From contig NZ_QRDW01000001.1 of NCBI RefSeq assembly GCF_003385955.1, positions 873,854 to 937,853 on the forward strand: a DNA stretch of 64,000 bases, given 5' to 3'. The position numbers and the translations under genes were made by a program. Shown in pieces: positions 26,538 through 34,979 of this stretch. The stretch comes from Aestuariispira insulae (GTDB lineage Bacteria; Pseudomonadota; Alphaproteobacteria; UBA8366; Aestuariispiraceae). The notes beneath the pieces are model-generated. The model was given only the letters and a program-made list of their open reading frames with translations. It made no database searches and was not told the origin of the DNA. Every line of letters begins with the position of its first letter. Position 1 is the first letter of the stretch.

Positions 26538-26867
26538 ATGAGTGACGTAATTGTAAATGGCATCAATGTTGATGAGGCAAAGTCCCTGCTCGACAACGGG
26601 GAAGCCGTCCTGATTGATGTCCGCGAGAGCAATGAGTGGGATAGCATGAATATTCCGGGGGCCACTCTGGTACCGCTTTCCGCTTTCGACCCGGCCCTCA
26701 TCCCCCATGATCCGGCCAAAGTCGGTATCTTCCATTGCCGTAGCGGTCGACGGACCGCCGACAATTTCGGGCTGTTCCAACAGGGCCGATTCAAACAAAT
26801 CGTCCATATGGAAGGGGGCATCCTGGATTGGCAGGCAAAAGGTTACCCGACCCAGAGCGGCAGCTAA
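26538..26867 (+). CDS. Rhodanese-like domain protein
   Basis: A 109-residue single rhodanese domain. The family signature is LIDVRESNEWDSMNIPGA and the active-site loop HCRSGRRT with Cys67, the residue that carries a persulfide. Such proteins move sulfane sulfur between donors and acceptors. It lies 34 bp after metZ and likely shares its transcript, which fits a role in sulfur handling. A GTG just upstream of the ATG is an alternative start. It is convergent with the PAS protein, 15 bp apart. Confidence 0.9.
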   Translation: MSDVIVNGINVDEAKSLLDNGEAVLIDVRESNEWDSMNIPGATLVPLSAFDPALIPHDPAKVGIFHCRSGRRTADNFGLFQQGRFKQIVHMEGGILDWQAKGYPTQSGS

Positions 26868-26882
26868 GCACCAACAGCCTGG

Positions 26883-27368
26883 TCAATTATCCAGCTTGAC
26901 CATCAATCCCAGAATATGGGTAACAACGCCATCCTTGCCGGCCATCGGGCAGTCGATGGATTCAAAGCGCATCCAATCCTTACCCAGATGCGCCATAGAT
27001 CCGCCACAGGTCCAGGGCACCCGGCTCGATATCACTTCCCCCAGATAATCTGCGAGGATCTGTGCCTCCTCATCCGAATCTTCAAGGCTGAAAATGCGAC
27101 CGGACTGGCTTGCCCCGGTTAATGAGACAACGGCTTCACCATTGAGGCGGTATTGATATTTACCTGGCTCAAGAATTTTGTAGAGAAACAGGTTGGGTGC
27201 CAGGGAGCGGTGTTCAACAATGTCAAAAGCATCCATCGCCGGCATCATTGGGTGGAATTCCAGCCACCAGTCATACAGGCTTTTTATCTGGCTAGAGACA
27301 AAACTGGCAGGTCCGGTAACCGGACGCCTGTAAAGATCAACAAATTCTGGGCTGATGGTACTGTTCAT
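26883..27368 (-). CDS. Small PAS-domain protein of unknown function
   Basis: A 161-residue soluble protein resembling the alphaproteobacterial stand-alone PAS family (PAS_5 / DUF1457-like). The visible core is LYDWWLEFHPMMPAMDAFDIVEH, then LFLYKILEPGKYQYRLNGEAVVSLTG, and a final strand HILGLMVKL. There is no output domain, signal peptide or membrane segment. Such proteins are scattered next to regulatory or motility genes; the function is unknown. It lies 101 bp downstream of the maf gene on the same strand but is probably separate from that operon. Confidence 0.7.
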   Translation of the reverse strand: MNSTISPEFVDLYRRPVTGPASFVSSQIKSLYDWWLEFHPMMPAMDAFDIVEHRSLAPNLFLYKILEPGKYQYRLNGEAVVSLTGASQSGRIFSLEDSDEEAQILADYLGEVISSRVPWTCGGSMAHLGKDWMRFESIDCPMAGKDGVVTHILGLMVKLDN

Positions 27369-27469
27369 GAATTGAGGGTGGAGATCCGGCTGAATAACAA
27401 CATTACGAAAGAAGAATAGACATTGTTGTCTCCGGCTGCATCACCAATTTTGGGCCGGCGATGTTTTTC

Positions 27470-29455
27470 TCACTTCAACGCCTTTTCCAGCAATGCGGTT
27501 AATTCATCCTCCATTCGCGCGATCACATCAATGAAACAGTCGCAAAAGATCTCCAGGAAATGTGTTTTCTGGTTTGCCCCATCCAGACGCCTCAATAGAA
27601 AATGCCCCGTTTGTACAATCATGATCACAGTGCCATTGGCCACAACCCGGGCCGCCGCATCTGTGCCGTGAGCCAGTTCTTCCTGACCCTGTTGCAGAAG
27701 GGGCCGGATCTCATCATACATCTCACGGAAAACCACATCCGCATCGGCATTCGCCCGCGCCTTATGACGCGCTAGTATGGTTTTTAAGGTCGCGAAAATC
27801 TCACGCAGGCGAGCACCAAATTCGTCGATACGCTCATCAGAAACTATGGCGCCCGGTTCATAGGCCGGCATTTCATCCAGGATCGCTTTTTTCAACACAT
27901 CCTTTTCCACCAGACCCGCCGTAATATTCACCGCTTTTGGGTCCACCGGCTGCGTGCCCAAAATCCGGACCCCATCCGAACAGTTATAGACTTTCAGATG
28001 ATTTGAACTTGTAAACAGTTTTTCAAAAAACATCCGGGCCAGGATCATGATCCGACTGGTGTAAACCCGATCCCGCCGATTGCCGGCAACCGGTATATTC
28101 TGCGGATCGGCCAAGGCCACTTCCTGCATGGTCTGGCCGGTGGCTTCCAGCATCCTGTTTTTCGAATATTCGTAAATCGAATCCTTGGAATGATGGGTCT
28201 CCGGATTAGGACCGCCAAGGTCAATGCCATAGAGCAGAAATTCGGTGATCCCAAAGGAAATACCAGCCCTGCAAGCAAGGTTAGTCACCGTTGGCCCGCT
28301 TAGGGGCACCATATCCGCCATCTCCACAAACAGCTTGGTCGGACAGAGCGAATCCCTGAAATAGAAAATGGTTTCCTTGAATAGTCCCGGGATGCGCGGA
28401 TCGACTGTTGTTGGCGCAATCAGGATGGTATTTTTCAAACCCACCTCTTCCTCAATCGCCTCAAGCACATCCACATTCATCGCGACATTTTCGAACTGGG
28501 TGTGAAAATCCGGTTCAATCCCATTCCGTTTCATGATCGTGATGGCGGTTCCGCCGGATATGACGATCGTCTTGTCTGCGTTACGCTGAATGCTGTCGAT
28601 GGATTGATCAATGGAGGGACCACTGCCGACAATCAGTGCCGGTATGGTCTTCGGACTGACGGCTGACGGCCCCATCAACCGGAAATGATGGCGTTTCAGA
28701 TTGGCCACCGTGTTGGCAAACATCAGGCATTCATCTTCAAAAAAGCCCATGGATGCCGCCAAGGTGGTCAGGTTCACCCGGAAATGATCCCCCGCCTGGT
28801 CGATCAGATCATCCCCGTCCCGTTCCCGGAAGATGTAGCTGCCGTCGACAAGGGTATGATCAACACCGCGCAATGCCTGAAGCGCCCAATTGGCCGCTGC
28901 CTCCGGATCTTCCTCCAGAATAATGCGGACGGTCCCGCCGCGCGCTTCCAGTTTTTGAAACAGTCCGTCAAATGGCAGGATATTCAGACAGGCCCATAAA
29001 CGATCCGGATCCGTTTCCACCAAGACCAGATTGCGCACGTCCAACCGGTCGAGCAGCAGCAAAGCGGCAATCCCACTCCCGGCACCGAAACTGACGAGAT
29101 ACCCAGCATCCGAAGACGGTTCGGCAGATAGCTCCCAGCCATCCAGGGCACCGTAGAGCGCCTTGCGAAAATCGCTGTGCACGGTTCCCGGATCCTGCCG
29201 GGCCGATGGCCGATCCAGCATGTATCGTTCCGGTGATTGGAGATATTCATCCACCTGGACCGCCGCAGAAGTCAGCGCGTCGGGTTGATAGAACGGCACA
29301 CCCGCCCGCACCAGATTCAAAGTACCGGCTTCTGCCTCCCCCACAAGTGAGAAATCCGTCGGCCGAAAATTCCGGAAACGTGCCGCCAACCGCCGGCCAT
29401 CCGCTTCTTTTTCCTTGATCACATCCAGATTGGAATCATACAGCGACCGGTTCAT
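27470..29455 (-). CDS. Motility-associated factor (Maf) glycosyltransferase, DUF115 family
   Basis: A 661-residue protein of the Maf/DUF115 family. The central Rossmann-like region is recognisable: IPALIVGSGPSIDQSIDSIQRN, ADKTIVISGGTAITIMKRNGIEPDFHTQFE and GISFGITEFLLYGIDLG. An earlier segment (VSFGAGSGIAALLLLDRL) resembles the N-terminal Maf domain. Maf proteins transfer nonulosonic acids (pseudaminic, legionaminic or related sugars) from CMP to Ser/Thr of flagellin in the cytoplasm. I chose the third in-frame ATG (29453-29455), which has GGAG 6 nt upstream. It is the last gene of the eight-gene nonulosonate operon, 15 bp after hisH. Flagellin itself is not in the window. Confidence 0.88.
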   Translation of the reverse strand: MNRSLYDSNLDVIKEKEADGRRLAARFRNFRPTDFSLVGEAEAGTLNLVRAGVPFYQPDALTSAAVQVDEYLQSPERYMLDRPSARQDPGTVHSDFRKALYGALDGWELSAEPSSDAGYLVSFGAGSGIAALLLLDRLDVRNLVLVETDPDRLWACLNILPFDGLFQKLEARGGTVRIILEEDPEAAANWALQALRGVDHTLVDGSYIFRERDGDDLIDQAGDHFRVNLTTLAASMGFFEDECLMFANTVANLKRHHFRLMGPSAVSPKTIPALIVGSGPSIDQSIDSIQRNADKTIVISGGTAITIMKRNGIEPDFHTQFENVAMNVDVLEAIEEEVGLKNTILIAPTTVDPRIPGLFKETIFYFRDSLCPTKLFVEMADMVPLSGPTVTNLACRAGISFGITEFLLYGIDLGGPNPETHHSKDSIYEYSKNRMLEATGQTMQEVALADPQNIPVAGNRRDRVYTSRIMILARMFFEKLFTSSNHLKVYNCSDGVRILGTQPVDPKAVNITAGLVEKDVLKKAILDEMPAYEPGAIVSDERIDEFGARLREIFATLKTILARHKARANADADVVFREMYDEIRPLLQQGQEELAHGTDAAARVVANGTVIMIVQTGHFLLRRLDGANQKTHFLEIFCDCFIDVIARMEDELTALLEKALK

Positions 29456-29470
29456 TGACATCTCCAAACC

Positions 29471-30115
29471 CTACCAACCAAGGAACCGTTCCAACAGGTC
29501 CAGCCCCGCTTCCGCGCTTTTTTCCGGATGGAATTGTGTGCCGACCACATTGTCTTTCGCCACGGCCGCGCAGATCGCCTGCCCTCCATAACGTGTTTCC
29601 GCCAGGCGATCATCACTGTTGGCAGGCCGGGCCGCATAAGAATGAACAAAATACACCTGAGAACCACCCCGCAGCCCGCCATCCAATAGGGTCTTGTCCC
29701 AACGGCCCGCAATCGGCTCCCCCAGGGCGTTCCATCCAATATGCGGCACTTTCAGGCGCCCGCCATCGCCATCCAGGGTAGGAATGGGCTCCACCATGCC
29801 GTCGATCAGGCCCAGCCCCGCATGTTTGCCAAATTCATGCCCTTCGGTCATCAGAATCTGCATGCCGACACAGATCCCAAGGAAGGGATTGCCCCGCGCT
29901 GCAACCTCCTTCAGCGGGTCCAGCAAATCCAAGCCACGCAAAAGCGCCATACAATGAGCAAAAGCGCCAACCCCCGGCAGGACCAGACGATCCGCATGAC
30001 GCACCTGTTCCGGCGTCTGTGCCAGTGTCACCTCGCCCGCACAACATTCCAATGCCCGCCGCACACTGAGCAGGTTGCCGGAACCGTAATCAACAATCGT
30101 GACCCTCCGGTTCAT
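29471..30115 (-). CDS. hisH: HisH-type glutamine amidotransferase subunit (sugar amidation paralogue)
   Basis: A 214-residue class-I glutamine amidotransferase. The catalytic triad is intact: Cys82 (LGICVGMQIL) and His196/Glu198 (GTQFHPEKS). In histidine synthesis HisH supplies ammonia to HisF, but here it sits with an N-acetyl-sugar amidotransferase inside a nonulosonate operon, the same arrangement as WbpG-HisH2-HisF2 and PseA-linked genes. The expected role is to make ammonia from glutamine for an amidino group on a sugar. Start overlaps hisF stop by 4 nt. No other histidine gene is nearby. Confidence 0.88.
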   Translation of the reverse strand: MNRRVTIVDYGSGNLLSVRRALECCAGEVTLAQTPEQVRHADRLVLPGVGAFAHCMALLRGLDLLDPLKEVAARGNPFLGICVGMQILMTEGHEFGKHAGLGLIDGMVEPIPTLDGDGGRLKVPHIGWNALGEPIAGRWDKTLLDGGLRGGSQVYFVHSYAARPANSDDRLAETRYGGQAICAAVAKDNVVGTQFHPEKSAEAGLDLLERFLGW

Positions 30116-30873
30116 GGCTCGATCTCCCGCACCCGCAATCCCGCCTGCTTCAGTTCGGCTTTCATTTCCACCAAACCAATCCGCTCATAATGGAGAATAT
30201 CCGCCATGGAAACCGCATCTGGAACGGCCTGTTCCACCAATTTTGTCAGATCCGATACAGATCCCATTCCACCGCTTGCAATGACCGGCAGATCCACAGC
30301 CTGCGTCACCGCCGCGACCAGCTCGATATCATATCCTTTGCGGGTTCCTTCCTGATCGACGGAGGTGATCAGCAATTCACCAGCCCCGAACTCCGCCCCT
30401 TGGCGGACCCAATCAATCACATCCCGTCCGCTATGCTCACGCCCATTGTCATAATAGGCCTCCCATCCGCCGCTGGGCTTGCGTTTGGCTTCGACACTCA
30501 AAACCATGCATTGCGCGCCGAAAGTTTCCGCCATTTCCCGGACCAGTTCCGGACGTTTCAAAGCTGCCGTATTGATAGCGACCTTATCCGCGCCCGCACG
30601 CAGCAAGGTTTTAGCATCCTCTACCGAGCGAACACCGCCGCCCACCGTCATAGGGATAAAAACATCCCGGCTCGCTTTCTCCACGATATTTGCCAGGTTG
30701 TTTCGGTCATAAAGGCTGGCGACAATATCCATGTAGAGCAGTTCATCGGCACCGGCCTTATAGTATTTGACCGCATATTCCTGTGGATCGCCGATCACGC
30801 GCAGACCTTCCAGCCGAACGCCCTTGATCAGGTTCGGCGCTTTCACATCCAGGCGGGGAATGATCCTCAACAT
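30112..30873 (-). CDS. hisF: HisF-type ammonia-channel subunit (sugar amidation paralogue)
   Basis: A 253-residue beta/alpha barrel related to HisF. It starts MLRIIPRLDVKAPNLIKGV, the form seen in polysaccharide-cluster paralogues, whereas biosynthetic HisF usually has CLDVxxGRVVKG. Asp9 matches catalytic Asp11 of Thermotoga HisF, but the residue matching Asp130 is Glu128 (SVEAKR in place of AIDAKR). This suggests the barrel no longer makes imidazole glycerol phosphate and serves as an ammonia conduit for the neighbouring amidotransferase. I chose the ATG at 30871-30873; a longer frame overlaps the upstream gene. The gap to that gene is 10 bp. Confidence 0.88.
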   Translation of the reverse strand: MLRIIPRLDVKAPNLIKGVRLEGLRVIGDPQEYAVKYYKAGADELLYMDIVASLYDRNNLANIVEKASRDVFIPMTVGGGVRSVEDAKTLLRAGADKVAINTAALKRPELVREMAETFGAQCMVLSVEAKRKPSGGWEAYYDNGREHSGRDVIDWVRQGAEFGAGELLITSVDQEGTRKGYDIELVAAVTQAVDLPVIASGGMGSVSDLTKLVEQAVPDAVSMADILHYERIGLVEMKAELKQAGLRVREIEP

Positions 30874-30883
30874 ACCGCTTATC

Positions 30884-32218
30884 CTAGAGGTCATCGAACA
30901 CGGTCCGGCGCAGTTTCCACACACCATCTTCATGTTTCCAGATATGCGGGGACCGGAACCGGTCTGTCAGGGCATCGAAATAGGACCGGTCCATGATCGG
31001 CTGCTCGAACAGTTTTGAGGCTTTGGGAAATTCTGCTTCCGGCAGGCTCAGATACTGGAAAATCTCTTCGGCGAAGCGCTCGGGAAATTCCCCGTCGAAC
31101 TTACGGACCAGCATCTGTCCCTCTTCCCGGGTAATGTCGCCGGAACGAACTTCCTGAGCCGCGTCATAGGTGGCCCGGCCGATGCCGAATTTGATATAGG
31201 TGCAGTAATAATGGAAATCATCAATCCTGTCGTCGATGGAGTTATATTTTGAATAGGTGCCCGGCGTGCGTTCCGGAGACGCTTCAAACCCGCCATGTTC
31301 GGCGGCAAAATAATAACAACTCTGCGGATGCCATTTCAGATAGTAGCCAAGATAATGAACGGTGGTCCCGACCTCGGCCAGGCCCTTGGGGTCCGCCGGT
31401 AGATAAGGATCAACATCACTTCGGACCATATCAAAATCGGCCAACAGTTCCGGCACGGAAACACCCCCCAGATACATTTCGCTCAAATCATCGGCGGCAA
31501 AATAATCCGTTGATCGGGTCGCCCCCTTCATATCGCCCTTGGGATTTCCATATTCCGCTTCATTTTCACCATAAAAAACCAACGGGATCTTATGTAGGAC
31601 TGACATTTTCGGTGCCAGATTCTTCTGGCCCAGAATAAAGGCCTGGAAGGGATGGAATAAATTTTCCACTGCCAGACGGGTCAACAATCGATGGGCTCGC
31701 CCGTTCGGGGTCATCAGATAATTGTCGAACCCGCTATGGATCCAACGCTCGAAATTTCGCCAACCCCATTCGGTATAAACATGCGGCGCCCAAGTCACGG
31801 TGAGCGGATGCATGCCGTATTTATATTTCAACATGTAGGAGGCATAAAAGCTGTCCTTGCCGCCCGAGCCAGGCACCACGCAATCGTATGAACCGTTGCG
31901 GCTGCGATATTTGTCACAAAGCGCGACCAATTCACGCTCGCGCGCCTCCCAGTCAATCTCCGCCTTCTTCTGTTCCGCAACATGACAGGCGTCACAGACA
32001 CCGGCCTCATCCAGATGAATGGTGCCTTTCTTACTGTCGGCTTTATGTTTGAATTCAACGGCGGAATTGGGCCGCTGATTGGAAATCACGCATTTGCTGC
32101 AATAGGTAATATCCTGCGGCAGGCCATAATAACATTCAGGGTTATTGACCGCGCCGGAATAGGCCGACAAATCCGGCTGAAAACGACCCATATCCGGATA
32201 TTTAAAGGGGCTCTTCAT
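30884..32218 (-). CDS. N-acetyl sugar amidotransferase (PseA/WbpG-like)
   Basis: A 444-residue ATP-dependent amidotransferase. The N-terminal half has two Cys pairs suited to zinc binding (Cys40/Cys43 in CSKCV, Cys75/Cys78 in CDACH) and the PP-loop GSGGKDSF at about 117-124, which binds ATP and adenylates the substrate carbonyl. The family replaces an N-acetyl oxygen with ammonia to give an acetamidino group, as in pseudaminic or legionaminic acid derivatives and ManNAc3NAmA. The ammonia should come from the hisH/hisF products encoded directly downstream. It follows the CMP-sugar synthetase gene by 3 bp. Confidence 0.9.
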   Translation of the reverse strand: MKSPFKYPDMGRFQPDLSAYSGAVNNPECYYGLPQDITYCSKCVISNQRPNSAVEFKHKADSKKGTIHLDEAGVCDACHVAEQKKAEIDWEARERELVALCDKYRSRNGSYDCVVPGSGGKDSFYASYMLKYKYGMHPLTVTWAPHVYTEWGWRNFERWIHSGFDNYLMTPNGRAHRLLTRLAVENLFHPFQAFILGQKNLAPKMSVLHKIPLVFYGENEAEYGNPKGDMKGATRSTDYFAADDLSEMYLGGVSVPELLADFDMVRSDVDPYLPADPKGLAEVGTTVHYLGYYLKWHPQSCYYFAAEHGGFEASPERTPGTYSKYNSIDDRIDDFHYYCTYIKFGIGRATYDAAQEVRSGDITREEGQMLVRKFDGEFPERFAEEIFQYLSLPEAEFPKASKLFEQPIMDRSYFDALTDRFRSPHIWKHEDGVWKLRRTVFDDL

Positions 32219-32221
32219 AGA

Positions 32222-32956
32222 TCAGTCTTCCTTTGTCACATCAACCACGCCGGTTTCCAGTCCCATCCGTCTTGCCATCAGAAAAGAGACAATCTCCAGA
32301 TCCAGGGGATTGTCGATGTCCAATGACCGGTCATCAGGCATTTCAAACAGTTTTGTATCCTCGTAAAACACTTTGGGTTCCGGGAAAAAGCTCTCCCGTT
32401 TCCAAACGTAAATCGAAGCATTCATATCAAAGCAACGAGGCGCATCCTGTCTGCGGGTCACCGCTTGTTCCAACGGTTTCGACAGGTGGACAAAATCATC
32501 CGATCCCCGTTCCACCAGATTGAAATAAGGCGACCGGCGACTGACAGCACCAGTAATCACATTGGAACAGCCACCGTCCTCCAGCAGGGCCACCGCACCG
32601 GTGATATCCTTGCGCAGTCGCAGGGGGGAGGTGACATCCATATCCACCATGATATCAAAAGCCATGCCGGTTTTCTGTTCCGCGGCCTCGACACAATGTT
32701 TTACCACCGGCAATTTGGCGGAGTTATCGGTGGCCAACGCATCCGGACGGCGGATCAGCAACTCAACACCATATTCCTCTGCAGCCTGCAGGATGGCCGC
32801 AGAATCACTGCTGACGGCAATGGCATCAAACATGGCGCTTTCCTGCGCCTGGACAATGGTGTGGGCAATCAGCGGCCGCCCCAGAACCGGCGCCAGATTT
32901 TTAACCGGCACCCCCTTGGAACCGCCGCGCGCACAAATCGTACAAATCCGCTTCAT
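32222..32956 (-). CDS. neuA: CMP-nonulosonic acid cytidylyltransferase (NeuA/LegF/PseF type)
   Basis: A 244-residue acylneuraminate cytidylyltransferase. The nucleotide-binding motif is ARGGSKGVPVKN at about 9-20, and other family blocks are VSSDSAAILQAAEEYG and VDMDVTSPLRLRKDI. It activates a nonulosonic acid with CTP to form the CMP-sugar used by the Maf transferase. Sequence alone does not tell whether the sugar is sialic, legionaminic or pseudaminic acid; the presence of a NeuC-type epimerase argues against pseudaminic acid. Its start overlaps the stop of the oxidoreductase gene by 4 nt. Confidence 0.92.
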   Translation of the reverse strand: MKRICTICARGGSKGVPVKNLAPVLGRPLIAHTIVQAQESAMFDAIAVSSDSAAILQAAEEYGVELLIRRPDALATDNSAKLPVVKHCVEAAEQKTGMAFDIMVDMDVTSPLRLRKDITGAVALLEDGGCSNVITGAVSRRSPYFNLVERGSDDFVHLSKPLEQAVTRRQDAPRCFDMNASIYVWKRESFFPEPKVFYEDTKLFEMPDDRSLDIDNPLDLEIVSFLMARRMGLETGVVDVTKED

Positions 32957-33885
32957 ACCGCGCCCTCCCTCTGGACCCAGGTTCCCGTCCGATCGGCCCG
33001 CTCCACATCCCGGATCATTGCCATCACCGCCATGCCGGTCGACAAATCACATAGCCTGTTGTGACCGGGACCGCCCATGAAGGCTTCCAGTTGGTCTTTG
33101 TAACTTTGCAGATCCTCACGGTGAATATGTTCTAATTCACCATTCACACAAAGACGGCCTGCGATCAGGTCCGCTTCTAACGTTGTATGGGTTCCGTTGA
33201 CCAGAATGCTCCGGCGCGCCGGTCGGTCAAAATAATTCATCCGGATGGACAGTTGCGGACAATTGCTCATTGAGGCCATGATCGTCCAGCTGTCGTCACT
33301 GGTGATCTCAAACCCGCCAAGCCGACCGCCGAGTGCCGTCAGGCTGTTCCAGGGACCGCATAACAGCATGGCCAGATCCAGTTCGTGGCTGAGATCCCGT
33401 AACACGCCACCACCGGCAGCGGACGATGCGGAATAGGTTTCCTTCACATCTCTTGAGCGCCGCCAATCCGGCAGATATTGTCCCACTTCGATCCGCACGG
33501 AAACCAAAGGTTCTTCCAATTCAGCCAGCCGCGCCTGCAGATGCCGGATCACCGGATCAAATCGCAGATTATATCCGACAAAGATCTCCGATCCGATGGA
33601 TAGATCAGCTCCATCCGACCAATCCCGAAAAAGCGGTTTTTCCATCAGGACAGGTCCGTGAAAACCCGCCTCCCAAAGCTCTTGCAAATGTTCCAGATGC
33701 GCCGCGGTTTCGCTGGCAACCACGGTGTAGCCGGGTCGCCTGTCCAAGACTGCGTCTCTGATCACGGCATAATCACCGGCACCCGGCCGCCGGCTGACCG
33801 TGATCACATCATGTCCTTGCGTTTTCAATATTTCCGCGTGGCGCATCCCCGCACTGCCCAGGCCAATTACCAGCACCCGGCCCAT
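32953..33885 (-). CDS. Gfo/Idh/MocA family oxidoreductase in the nonulosonate operon
   Basis: A 310-residue NAD(P)-dependent sugar dehydrogenase-fold protein. The N-terminal Rossmann motif is VLVIGLGSAGMRHAEIL, and the EKP signature appears as LMEKPLF near residue 92. The C-terminal alpha/beta domain is present in full. Family members oxidise or reduce sugar hydroxyls. It is placed between neuB and neuA with overlaps of one base (TGATG) and 4 nt, so it probably edits the nonulosonic acid or its precursor. The exact substrate cannot be read from the sequence. Confidence 0.85.
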   Translation of the reverse strand: MGRVLVIGLGSAGMRHAEILKTQGHDVITVSRRPGAGDYAVIRDAVLDRRPGYTVVASETAAHLEHLQELWEAGFHGPVLMEKPLFRDWSDGADLSIGSEIFVGYNLRFDPVIRHLQARLAELEEPLVSVRIEVGQYLPDWRRSRDVKETYSASSAAGGGVLRDLSHELDLAMLLCGPWNSLTALGGRLGGFEITSDDSWTIMASMSNCPQLSIRMNYFDRPARRSILVNGTHTTLEADLIAGRLCVNGELEHIHREDLQSYKDQLEAFMGGPGHNRLCDLSTGMAVMAMIRDVERADRTGTWVQREGAV

Positions 33886-34979
33886 CAGATATTTTCCTCG
33901 ATCATCTGGTCAGGCAGATACAATTTTGTCGCCTTGCGCCCCAGGATGTGCCAATAGAGCGCGGGCGAAAGGCCGCCCGACGGCCGTTTAACCGTCAGAT
34001 TTTCCTCAGTAAAGACATCCCCCGGTTTGATGGAAGTGGCGGCAACCAGGCTTCGCCTTGCCGCTGTGACATTTTCCAACTCGCCTACGGATGGCTTCTT
34101 TTCACCTGTCCCCATCGCCCGCACCATAGCGTGCAGCCGCTCGACGAAATCCGTCAGCTCCACCGGTTCCAGTGAAGCCGAGTGATCCGGCCCCGCGGCC
34201 CCTTTGTCCAAGGTGAAATGTTTTTCGATGACACGAGCCCCAAGGGCAACGGCCGCGACCGCCGCATCCGCACCAAGGGTATGATCGGAATAACCGACCG
34301 GAAGGCCGAATTGGTCACGCAATGTTTCAAGGGCTCGAAGATTCACCTCCGCCATGGGGGTCGGATAGGCGGTGGTACAATGCAGCAGGGTGACTTTTTC
34401 AAACAGGATCTGCTGCGCATCGGCGGTTGCGCGAAGGGCCTTGAAATCCGTCGCCGCCGCCGGAATCTCAGACGTCAAATATCCATGGGCCAGAACACCC
34501 AGTGCCAGCGCCACCTCATCCGGCATCCCCATGCCTGTGGACAGGATAACCTCACGGCCCGTGCGAGCCGCCGCGTGAAGAAGCGGGGCGTTGGTCAAAT
34601 CACCGGAGCCGATCTTTATAAAAGGCGGATCCAACTCTCGATCCAAAAAGGCAAGATTGCCAAGATCAAACGGTGTTGCCGTAAATGCGATACCGAGGCT
34701 ATCGCAATAGGCTTTGACCTCCAGCACTTCATCCCGGGTCAGACTAAGCGCACGCAACATCTCCTGCTGACCGTGACCATAGGTGCCTTTTTCTGCGCCG
34801 TAGGCCTGCTGATACGGAGCCAACGGTGCCTGGGCACTGGTCAACTGACCAGGATCAAAAAGCTGGAACTTGATATAATCAGCCTTAGCAGTCAGAGCGG
34901 TATCCACCAGTGCTAACGCTTTTTTCACATCACCATCGTGATTGACGCCTGCTTCCGCGATTATCCGAAGCTCACTCAT
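33885..34979 (-). CDS. neuB: Nonulosonic acid synthase (NeuB/LegI type)
   Basis: A 364-residue enzyme that condenses phosphoenolpyruvate with an N-acetyl-mannosamine-type six-carbon sugar to give a nine-carbon acid. It begins with the family motif IIAEAGVNHDGDVKKALALVD; other features are KIGSGDLTN, STGMG, GYSDHT and the block ARVIEKHFTLDK. The C-terminal antifreeze-like SAF domain (about 285-345) is present. I chose the ATG at 34977-34979, preceded by AAGGG, giving an 8-nt overlap with neuC. Whether the product is sialic or legionaminic acid is not certain. Confidence 0.93.
   Translation of the reverse strand: MSELRIIAEAGVNHDGDVKKALALVDTALTAKADYIKFQLFDPGQLTSAQAPLAPYQQAYGAEKGTYGHGQQEMLRALSLTRDEVLEVKAYCDSLGIAFTATPFDLGNLAFLDRELDPPFIKIGSGDLTNAPLLHAAARTGREVILSTGMGMPDEVALALGVLAHGYLTSEIPAAATDFKALRATADAQQILFEKVTLLHCTTAYPTPMAEVNLRALETLRDQFGLPVGYSDHTLGADAAVAAVALGARVIEKHFTLDKGAAGPDHSASLEPVELTDFVERLHAMVRAMGTGEKKPSVGELENVTAARRSLVAATSIKPGDVFTEENLTVKRPSGGLSPALYWHILGRKATKLYLPDQMIEENI

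Noticed and set aside
29471-30873. hisH and hisF as histidine biosynthesis genes
   Set aside because: No other his genes are present, the pair sits in a sugar operon beside a PseA/WbpG-like amidotransferase, and HisF lacks one catalytic Asp. They are better read as sugar-amidation paralogues.
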